A stretch of 64,000 bases of DNA from Loripinus fragilis (lineage: Eukaryota; Mollusca; Bivalvia; Lucinida; Lucinidae): assembly GCA_964019695.1 (NCBI GenBank), contig OZ026526.1, positions 13,785,754-13,849,753 on the forward strand, in the 5' to 3' direction. The notes under the pieces were generated by a model. It saw nothing but the letters and a program-made list of their open reading frames with translations, searched no databases and was not told where the DNA came from. The translations under genes and the position numbers were made by a program. Shown here one piece after another: positions 26,601 to 38,600 of this stretch. Numbering within the stretch: position 1 is the first letter of the stretch; each line of letters begins with the position of its first letter.

Positions 26601-29600
26601 GGTGGGTATGTGGTGTGGTAGGGCGTTCCAATGTATTATTGTCCGAGGAAAGAAGGTGAATTTGTAGAAGTCTTTTAGAGTTGTGATCTGTCGGTACGCT
26701 ATCGGGTGATTTCTTGAAGAGGGGCGGGTGTTCCCGATCAGGTAGTCAGAGGCAGGAATGGCCACTAGGTCGTATGTGACCTTGTATAGAAGGACCAGTC
26801 GACTATCTATACGTCGTTGGTCGAGGGTGCGCCAGTTGAGATCCTGAAGCATTGATGACATGCTAGATGTGTATTGGTAATCACGGGTTACCCATCTAGC
26901 GGCCCTACGTTGTACAGACTCAAGTTTATTTATGTCTAGATCTGTGTGGGGGGACCACACAGTAGAGGCATACTCTAGCTGTGGGGGGACAAGGGTTTTG
27001 TATGCTGTCGATTTCAGGTCCTTGTTATGGACCCGAATGTTGCGCTTGAGAAAACCTAGTGTTTGATTTGCCTTTTTGGTGATGTTGTTGATGTGTTCGG
27101 ACCATTTGAGGTCTTCTGATATAGTGACCCCTAAGTATTTTGCAGATGGGACACTTTCAAGTACACAGCCATGGAGATGATATTTTGTTTGTAGGGGTGT
27201 TTTGCGCCGGGTCACATGAATGACCTGGCATTTGGAGGGATTAAAGCTCATGTCCCAGAGCTTTTCCCAGTTTTCTAGGATTTCTAGGTCTTTCTGTAGG
27301 ATCTCTGAGTCAGCTTGCTTATCAAGAGCAAGGTACATGGCTGTGTCGTCTGCGAATAACCGGACTCTGGATCTAACCTGTTCCGGGAGGTCATTTATGT
27401 AGGCCAGAAACAATATGGGTCCGAGAACCGAGCCCTGCGCTCCCACTCAATATCCTGGTATAAGGGAAAAACATTTAGTATATACCTGTAGCATTTGCTG
27501 TGTTAACAGCTGATGGTTGATGGCACATGATTTCTCTAATACTGGAATATTTTATCTCTATAATACTGTCAATTCCTGGACTGGAGATCTGTAATATATA
27601 ATATATACACAGGTTCCTGAGATTTTGGTTCTTATTGCATATTTATAAAGTAATTCTTACAACCATGTAACTACCTAGTTAGCAAAAGCATAGTTCACGA
27701 AATCAAATTTGGTGATATAGCTGTCAGGTAAATATAAACAATTTGCCATATAGTGACAGGTATTTTAATACTGATTGGCAGTTTGAGATGTTTAAAAGAG
27801 GAAAGCCAATGGACATGATACTTGTTTAGTGTATGTTTCAAAATAGGTTTCATTAAGTAACATATGTTGTTAGTACACATTGGAATTGCCTCACAGAGGC
27901 AATTCCAATGTGCACCTACAGCATATGTCCATTTAATAAATGAGTGCTTTTCACCATAAAACAGGGTTTTCACAAACTTTTCAACTACTTTTTATGTTTC
28001 AGTGTAATGAGCAGTGTAGAAATGAACAAGGCTTTGTGTAGTTGTGCATGCACCTGGATGACAATAATAGATAGGCAACTTTATATTATTGACAGCTTAT
28101 CTTTAGATGTTTCATTCCAATGAAATGCTAACTTGGTGGTTGCCTGGATGTAAAACAAACGTGTGCAGCTATCTATATAAATTGTTAGAGAAGTTTCATT
28201 CACAAGATTGGACATAATTTGTGACAGACAGTCAGAGAGACAGACAGATGCACTGGGGAAATCAATATGTCTCTCGACCCTGACAGGGGGAGACATAATT
28301 AATTAGCCAGGACAGTAATTCCAAAGTTGATACTCATATCGACTTACATTTCTAAAACTGTTTTAATAGTCATTTTACAGTGACAAGCAAACTTTTTAGC
28401 ATGATTTTCTTATCCCTCAGATTAAACATGGTTTGGGTAATCCAGAAGGTTCTTTTGAGTACCCCCAACATATGTCTTCACGAGAAATAAGATAACTAAT
28501 TTTCTATTACACCCTATTATTTTGAGGCTTGTTTGAATATATGGCATGCTCAAATCCTGGCAGGCCTTCAGATCTATAGTGGGCTGGGTTCATTGTACCA
28601 TGATTTCAAAATGTGGCCCATCACTTTCCAGGGCAGTTGGCCAAGTGGACCCATCCTTTTTAGTTGTGGAAAAATTTCACTTTATTAAAAATATTCATCT
28701 CAGAGCGAGTCTATGAACTTCACAAAACAGAAAGTTCATGTAGGTAGTCAATATATTAAAACCTGTCTTAAGCAGCCACTCAAAAAAGACAAAACAAAGA
28801 TCTTAATAACAAATGGTAGCTTGGTGAAGGTCGAAAGTATTGCAAAATGCCCCCTTTAGAGCTTCCAAGGGAAGCATTTTGCAATACTTTTGACCTGCAT
28901 TAAGTGATAATTGGTCTTTTATTGAGTGGCAGCTTAAGACAGGTTTTACTGTATAATCAGCAGTCAATATACATATATGCATACAAGTGGCTGTGTCAGT
29001 GTGTAGTGTGTAGGTAAAGTATACAACCCAAAGGTCAACTGTGGTTTGTTTGATATGCTTGGGCCCATCATTTCAGAAAATGACCTACCATTTTTGCTTC
29101 ATGGGTCACTTCGGCCCTCCAATCTTGAAAAAAATCTGAAGCCCTGTCCTAGCCTAAAAGTCTTCTTCTGTTTTTCCTGAACCTTATGATTTAAATTTTT
29201 CAAATGTTCAACATAAATGGTAAGTCTTCCATTCAAACCTTCACATTTATTTCTAACTATCAAAGGCAATGCTAAAACATACCATTTCATGTAGTAAGAC
29301 TTCTGACTCCTTGCAGCAAAGACCATCTGGGAAGAAAAGTTTCAGATCTTGTACAGCAGCACTGTAGTTTCCAGAACCTAAAAAATTGTTTATTGTATGA
29401 AAACCCTATTATTGCTTAAAAAGCTAATAGCTAACAGATAGCTGTGTCCCACACAATTAACTGTCATGTTTTAACCGGCAACAACCCATGAATTAACAGG
29501 GCTTTTTGACTTTACATATAGGCATTCTGGAGACATCACAAAAATTGACATTATCAGCAGTAACATGCATAGAAGTGAGCATACCTTATTGATGTCGGTA

Positions 29601-32600
29601 TGACGTAGGTCTTTGCTCTGGGACTGGTATTTTTAAAACCTACGCATCTTTCATGTTTTCATGATATCCCACAGCCCAAAATGTGACGTCTGGGCGAGCA
29701 CCAACATTAGCATTTGGATTTTTTGTGTGCTATCTTGAAAATCTTTTTTTCCAGTATAATGAAATAATTAGTACAAGTAAGCTTCCTTTTCATAACCCAT
29801 TAGTTATGAAATATTACAACGTTTTAGCATATTTTTCGTTAGATTATAAAAATTGTCCTTTTACTAAATTCAGTTGGTAGATTATTTTGAACATATACTG
29901 TATCTATCCAATACACATAAACTATATGGCCATTTACTAGGTGTACTTTAGGCATGGATGAATTGTTATAGTACATTGCTGCATAATTTGTTTGTTTGAT
30001 TTGATTCTTTACGTCCCATCAACAATCTTTCAGTTATAAAGGGACAGGTCTTCTTGGGTTGATCCAGTACTAAGCTAGGATTAATGTTCTTGCTCAAGGA
30101 CACAACACAGTGACGCCGGTAAGGCTCGAACCCGCGGCCCTTCGGTCTTGAGTCAAGCACTCTACCACTGAGCCACTGCACTCCCTACATTGCTGCATAA
30201 TATTGCACCAGGTAAATACATTGTCATGAAGGTTGAATCTGGACTACAGTTGTTGCACTTCAAAAGAATTCTTAACAAATCAGATAGAAAAAACAACAAC
30301 AAAAATAATCATTACAATGCTAATGATTGTGGACTTTAAAATACTTTCACTGTGATTTTTTATCGAGTATTAATGATATAATACCCTTACACGTGAAAAT
30401 AATTGATTTCTAAATGTTTAAGTGAAGTCAAATTTTTCAACCCCTACCCCCTTAGGTAGCGTCTCCTGTTTTGTTGTAGGGATCTACCTGTCTAATTATA
30501 ACCTCAATTCGTTCCTAATACAACAAGTGTCCTATTCAAAAGGATACCAGTGATATCTTATGCATAGGTAGGATTTGGGAAGCATCTGAAAAATAGGCAG
30601 ATACCCTATCAAATTGTCAGAGGTCCTTTTGCATGCTTTTTTGTCGTCAGCTGATTTTTTTCAAAATAAACTTTTTCTAATTATTACAGGAATACCATCA
30701 GTGTCAAACAGTTTGGACCCAGATCAGGCCCGACATATTGTCGGGCCTGATCTGGGTTCAAACTGTTTGCAAAGGTTTAATATCAGCAGATGGCACTAGT
30801 AGGCAAAGGCTTATCTATTTGCCTACTGGGTAATTTTGCATGCTTTTTGGTCGTCTGCTGATTTTTTTCAAAATCAACTTTTTCGAAATATTCTTAAAAG
30901 GAATACCATCAGTGTCAAACAGTTTTGATCCAGATCAGGCCTGACAAAATGCCGGGCCTGATCTGAGTCCAAACTGTTTGCAAAGTTTATCAGGGGGATA
31001 CACTAGTAGACAAAGGTTTATCTATTTGCCTACTGGGTTATTTTGCTTTTTAGTCGTCTGCTGATGGTTTCAAATCAACTTTATCAAAAAATTCTTACAG
31101 GAATACCATCATAGTGTCAAACAGTTTGGATCCACATTTAGTGGGGCCTGATCTGGATCCAAACTGTTTGCAAAGGTTATCGGCGGGCGACGCTAGCAGA
31201 CAATGAGTTGGGCCTCGACGAGAGAAAACCTGTCTTCGGGGGTTTGCGAAAAACACAAGTGCAGACCAGCCTGCGCATCCGCGCAGTCTGATCAGCGCCT
31301 TTGTTTTTCGCTTTTTGCAAAGTATCACATCCAAACTTGCTACAAACTTGCTACAAGCGAAATTTCAACTTTATAGCCAGTCTCTGTAGGTGAGCAGGCT
31401 GGTTTGAATCTCACTTTGTTGGAAATCCCAAAGACAGGCTTTCTCGCATAGCAGCCCAGTTAATACTTACAGTACAAGCCATTACAGACTGTGTCTACTC
31501 CAAACACCCCTCTCCAGTAGAATTGACTGTTCCTCCTGGCACTCTGTGGGTCCTGGGGTCCTACCAGGTCCAGCAACTTCTTCACGGCATTTTCTCTCTG
31601 TAGAGCTAGCCACAGACACTGCCCTGACATCAGATAGCTTGTATGCTTCTCTTTATCTTCCTGTTCATGTAATAAATACCATATCATATGTCAGCATAAG
31701 CAAAATTTTTAAGCATAGAATTGTTATTATTTTCTTATCCATCAGTTTAAACATGCGTTGTGGGTGCTAAAAGGAACAGTCCCATCAGCATGGCCGTTGC
31801 TCATAAGTGATGTTGGTAGACTGTTCCTTCTAGCACTCTGTGGGGCCTGGGGTCCTACCAGGTCTAGCAACTTCTTCACAGCATTATCTCTCTGCAGAGC
31901 TAACCAGAGACACTGGCCTGACGTCAAATAGCTTGTATGCATCTCTTTATCTTCTCCCTGTTGATGTAATAAACACCTGTGTTCCTGATGACCCGACTGA
32001 CCCTGTCTGCCAACCCCCGACCCAAAAACTTTTTTCCCAATCTTCTTGAAATTTCTGTTTTTCATGCATTTTTGTCCATTTCTGTATGTAGTAATACTGA
32101 CGCAACCGGTGTGCGACTAACACGACTTTCATGCAAACAGTCACAAATCTCTATTTATTCAAGATGGTGGCGCCTCGCTAATCGAAACTTTCAAGAATTA
32201 TCAATTTTTTGGCGAGATTTAAAGTTAAAGTTAAGTAAAAATGATTAACAAGCCGACAATTGATCATGTGTTTTTGTGGCCGCAGCTTGCTCTAAGAAAT
32301 TTCTAATAAAAAGGACCGTTCTGTGGGATTTGAAAAAAAACTTTTTCCAAACAACCCACTGTGTTTTTTCAAGGGTCATCAGAAACACAGGTATTTTTTT
32401 CCTGGTCTAAGCAAAAATTTTAAGCGTACAATCGTTATTATTTTCTTATCCATCAGTTTAAACATGCCCTGTGGGGGCTCAAAAGAACCGTTCAATCAGC
32501 ATGGCCGTTTAAAGGTGACTTTGGCTCATATGTGGTATGGTAAACTTTTTCAAATTTTGAACACTAGTTGCCTTTTAAAAAGGCCTAGACAAACAGTGCA

Positions 32601-35600
32601 GGCCCAGATCAGACAGCTTCTGAAGAAGCAGTCTGATCAGGGTTTTCCTGTTTGCTATTCAGAATGTTTGTTATTCTGACAAGCATTTTGTGAAGTCCTG
32701 ACTTGATACCCCACATTTTATTTGAGAACAGAAAGAGAGAAGTGTTTGAAATTTTAGAACATTTGCTTTTAGGCCAGAGTTTTTTTTATTAGTTGATTCA
32801 CAAACACTCATACTGTAGTTTTCTGGAAAGTAGAAAAAAATTTAAAATTTCTAAAATTATTTTTTTATTTTATTGTTTGTTTGTTTGATTTGATTCTTTT
32901 TGTCCCATCAACAATCTTTCAGTTAAACGGACGAGTCTTCCTGGGTTGAACCAGTACTAAGCAAGGATAAATGTGTCTCGCTTAAGGAGGGGGGGGGGGG
33001 GGGGGGGGGGGGGGTTCTACCAAATAAGAAATTACTGACAGTAATGAAGTTCTCTAGAACCAACCTCCTAAATTGCTTTGTATTCTGTGCTAGTTTAATA
33101 TAAAGTACTTAAAGATTAAAAGTAGAATTAGCAAGGTTTTATGCATTTTTTCAAAAGAAAAAATCTCACTGTTATTAAATGACACATTCTTTTGCAAACA
33201 TCCTGTACTTATCTATTTGCATGCTAGGGAATTGTTCATGTTTTTATTTTCATCTGCTGACTTTCTTCAAAATCAAGTTTGGATCCAGATCAAGACCGAC
33301 ATTCTGTTGGTCTTCATCTGGGTTCAAGCTGTTTGCAAAAGGCTATTGGCAGACGACAAAATTATCCACTGGAATGCAAAGAGTTATAACAGGTAAATAC
33401 TTTAGTGTTCAATATATTGTCTCATATAGGGATATACATGTATATATAAACCATAAATATTCGTACACATTAAATACATTTAACATGCTATGCCCTTTAA
33501 ACAAAGCAAAAGTAATATTCAAAGGATCTAGTTAGAATCAGTTTTACTTTCCAATGCTAAATATGACACTATCTTTCCTTCAAAAATATTTATTTCTTTT
33601 GTTGAGTTTTCATTTTTGTATTATTTACGGGACATATAGTCAAAATTGTACAGGTTACTTCTAAATTATCTCCCCAAAATCGTTTTATTACAAAACATAT
33701 TTTGTTTTTAAAACAATATCATCAATTATCATGATCCGTTGATACTCTGCATATGGTATTTTCAATAGATATCACCATGTCTACCAAATAAATCAAGAAA
33801 ACGTGCAGAAATCACTTTTTAAAGCACTTTTTATTTCCATGAAATATCAGACCCCCTCCCCTTTCTACCCGCCATAACTCTCGAGTGCGTAGGAATTTTG
33901 CTAGCTGGCTCTTGCCATTAGATTCACGTATTGCACTGATACTACATGTGCCACACTAGAAGCTCAAAAGCAGCATTCTGGGAATCAGAAAAATAGGCGT
34001 ATAAGGCCCAAACCGTCAATGATCCTTTGTTCAATTTCCTCACCTGCATATAGGCCTCTAAGAGACTGTCAATTTTCTCTTTATTCAACATTCCTAAATG
34101 GAAGCCAACTACTTGGTAACCCTCGTACATTATCTTCTTTAGAATTTTCGGAAAATGACGCTTTAATGCCCTGGGCTTCACCAGTAATAGCGTTGTTATA
34201 GGTGTGGGTCCTGACGTCATGATGTCAAATATGGATTCTTCATGAGGATAGGTCTGTAAATGGCGTGATTTCTTTGTCTGACTGAAAGTGAAAAAACAAT
34301 CAAACATTTTTAGCACATGATGTCGCATCTGGGAGATATAACGCAGAGTGAGTGAGTTTAAGTTTAATGTCACACCAACAGCTAGTCATATGGAGACAAG
34401 GTCACATCCCATTTTCCCTAAAACTTATGACAGAGATGATATCTGTACCATTAATGTCCGCTTAAAAAAAGAATATGCGCAGGCAATGGACACTTGAAGT
34501 TTTTGAATCACATGAGCTTTCTAGATAATAAATTGAGTCTTAGTGGAGTTTTGCCAAGAGATGTGCACTTGAATAGTGGAAAAGAGAAGAAATATACAAA
34601 GACTAAAATAATCCAAATATTGAATGTTTGCATGAAGAAAAAAAATCAATATTTGTTATTAAACCTTTTTCATTCCGATGGATTATTCCATACATATTGA
34701 TACAATAAGTTTAGAAAAGAAAGTCCATTTTGTATTTTTAGGTGCTGCCAAAAAAATTTCGATAAAATCATGTATTTCCTGAAGATTGTATTATCTTAGC
34801 AAACAGTGCAGTCCCTGATGAAATGCCGCCTTATGCTATTTGCCAAAGTACCAGTTTACCAGTATCCAAAATGAAAAGGGTTCAAAGAAGAGATAAGGGC
34901 TACAGGACTAAATAAACCCTTAACTCAATAGGCTATTTTTAGATCATGACATCATTTTCTATTTTTAGACAACATTGAAAAAAAAAATCAAGAATAAGAA
35001 AAGATTTGCATACTTTTGAAAATATTATGGAAAAAAGAGCATTTGGAGCAAATGCTCCATTTTCCATAATATTTTCAAATACACATGATATTTCAAAGGC
35101 GTCAAAAGGCATTATTATGGAGTAAAGGTTTACTACAAATTTACCTGTTTGTTTGTTTGCTTGATTTGATTCTTTAAGTCCCATCAACAATCTTTCAGTT
35201 AAACAGGGACGGGTCTTCCTGGATTGAACCAGTACTAAGCTAGGATTAATGTTCTAAATTTACCTGTGGTCAGCAGTATGATGCAGATGATGTGGTATAT
35301 AGGGCAACAAGGGACGTGAGAGAGGATCCGAGAAAAGCTCCTTCTCCATAAAGAACAGCCTCATGAAGGTGTACGCCTGTTCAGCTGTCCTTGAATGCAT
35401 CATGCTGAGGTGATCCTTCTCTCCAGACTTCTTGTTCTGCTGGGATGGAACAATAGACTCCAGTTTGGCCAGGCCATTCACTCCCCTCAGGGCTAACACA
35501 AGACATGGTTCTGTAGAAACAGAAAATTTAATAACCAAGAAGTTGACTTACAAAGTAATACATAAAGTCATTTTCAATAATAAAAAAAAACATATTCTTT

Positions 35601-38600
35601 ACATCCATTATCTTTTCGGTATTTCTATAGCTTAATACTTAGAAACTATTAAAAACTAAAATCCATACATATGCTAGTTTTTCTACAAACAAAGTGACAA
35701 GCTTATTTCACAACATCAACAACTTCCAATCAGTGAGAAAAGAAACAACACATGATGAGTCTTTGTAGTTATTTGAATATAACATGGGCCTCAAGGCGAC
35801 AAAACCTTTCTTCTGGCTTTCCGATAAAGCAAGACTCAAACTGGTCTCCTCAGCTACAGTGACTAGCTAGAAAATTAAAATTTTGCTTGTAGCAAGTTTG
35901 ATACTTTCCAAAAAGCAAATAACAAAGGTGCTGATCAGTCTAGGCAGAAGCGCAGGCTGGTCTGCACCTTTTTTGTTCACAAACCCCGAAGACACATTTT
36001 CCAACGTCGAAGTCCATATAGACCCAATAGATTACTATAGAATATTTCAGTAAATGCATTGTCAGATATTAAATACAATAACATGATCAAATTTTGGCTT
36101 TAAAGCCTAAATGTACAAACCATTTGTCAAGGTGTGTAAACTGTCTTTCCAGAGTCTATCCCCTGCTTCATACGGCGTGATCTCCTTGGCCTGAGAGGCA
36201 GTCAGACAGGGTAACCACTTCATACCCAACAGTTCTAAACCTTCGGCGAATGGCACAACTGATGTCACCTTGCCACGGGGTACAACACTCAATATACAAC
36301 CTGAGAATAAATATATCTGACATCAATCCTTGTTTAAAAGAATATTCATACTACCTGAGAATAAATATATCTGAAATCAAATCCATGTTAAGAGTATTCA
36401 TACTACCCAAGAATAAATATGTCTGACATCAAATCCATGTTAAAAGTGTATTCATGTCATGTTACTACATTTCATATATTGTTGGTATCATTAGAACTGT
36501 CTCGTTGAAAAATTCCAATGAGTACTAAAACAAAGGCTTTCTTGTTGAAATATGAAAACAATGGAAACCTTTCATTGAGAAACTTCCACAACAATTGTTT
36601 TCGTGAAGAAACAAGTTAGTATAATATCAACATCCTTTGGGCGAAAAAAGGGACCATTAAAAAGATTCTTCGAAAATTCGGCCCTTGATAAGACTATTTT
36701 TTAACTCTTTGCATGCTGGGTAATTTTTCTTTTAGGAACACTATCAGAGTGTCTAACAGTTTGGATCCAGATCAGGACCGACATTCTGTCGGTCCTGATC
36801 TGGGTCCAAACTTTTTGCAAAAGTTATCAGCAGACAACAAGTTGCTGCTTGCAAAAAAGAGTTAAACAAAAAATGGCACCTCTTTTTATTTATTTGTCAA
36901 TGAAAATAATTGCAGTGGTACTCATTGACAGTGTCTCTCTGTCTCCTTATAAACAATGTTTTTGAGTGTAAACTTAAAGGATTTATGCAGTGCATTAACA
37001 TTAGTCAGGTTCTGAGGGACCCATCTTGTCCTAGCAAGGGTTGCGATTCGCAATCTTAACCCTGGGCCTCACAGGTAGTTTTGTTTGTAGGACGGGTCTT
37101 TCTGAGTTGAACCAGCATTAAGCTAGAATTAATGTGTCTTGCTCAAGGACACAACACAGTGAAGCCGGTGAGGCTTGAACCCGCCGCCCCTCGGTCTCGA
37201 GTCAAGCACTCTACAGGTAGAGTTTATCCTATTGAGTGTGTCATACGACAAAAATAGTAAAAAGAGGTTTGACCAATAACAATTTGCGCAACAAATGGAC
37301 AACCATGAGCTAATATTTTTCTAGGACTTTTCTGATCATTCAACAGCTCTGAGGCGTTGAACTTTCCCGTGAGGTGGTTTAAATTAATTTCCATTCACAA
37401 TGGTCAGCTGAACATGTTGATTAGTGGTATAAAGTTTCACGAGACAACGCCTCCAGATAAGAAAGCGTCATTGATTTACATTCTATTTTCTTATTCCGCA
37501 AAGCAAAACATATCTTGGACGCTCTTCAGTTTTGAGCACCCAAAACAAGTTTAAACTGAAGGATAAGAGAAGAAAAATACGATCAAAATCTTTGCTTATC
37601 TGGACTTATGGAGATTTATTAGACAGTACATAAGATGCCCATAAGCTGCTTAGAAAATCTGATAGGCAGTTACAAATTTATGAAAAAATCCTTCCTAGCA
37701 TTTTGATTCGTCAATTAATCTACGATAATAATAAATTTTGAGATCATGAGGGGAAGGGTTCGTCGAAAGGTAAATACCAGCCAAACCTTTCCTTGAGAAT
37801 GTTAATGCATGAAAATGCATGTTTAAACCCTTTAGCACAATATCTTACCGATAAGAAGTCCACAGGTCTTCAGGATGTCATGTCCCAGCAGTAGAAGTGT
37901 TGATATCTGCTCTAACTCAGGATTGGTGTATAACTCTGGTATAACATAATTAGGGTTGATCTGAATCTCAGGATCGAAGCACTAAAATATAGAGGAAAAC
38001 TGCATTTTGGGCCGTGACATGTGATTTCTAATAATGTTGCATTTTGACAAGTGTAGACTCAGATGAGCTTGTGCAGCCTCCATTCAAGCTTAGAAACTCC
38101 AAATGATGTTCGGTTAGTAGCTTAACAGTCCTAGAATATTCAAGCAACTAGCAAAGGCTCTGATCAGTCTGCACATATGATCTGAGGCTTTGCTGGTCGC
38201 AAGTACCACATTGATGGAAATCTCATGTTGCGTCTCAATTAATTATATGTTAAATGTTCTAAAATTTATAATAATTTTCTTGTTCTCTTCGCAAAGAAAA
38301 TGTTGGTTATAAAGCCTTTAAGGCTGGAATTTGCAAAATTCGTGTCAGAATAACAAACAGGGAAGACCCTGAGTGCATTGCTTCTTCAGATGCAAAGCAG
38401 TCTGATCTGGGTCTGCCCTGTTTGTCTAGGCCTTTTTGGCTGGCATCTAGTGCTCTATCTTTAGAACAATTACCATATTTACAGTGCAGTCCCATTATAG
38501 TGCTATATTTGGGTTTCATACGGATGATCGGATTCAAATAAGAACAATATACAGCTGTGTGTATAAGTACCATAGGTTTAGAAAAAAAAAATGAGCGTAA

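Noticed and set aside
17618..30185. tRNA genes suggested by A and B boxes
   Set aside because: All such heads lead into SINE bodies and tails with target duplications; cloverleaf pairing is poor.
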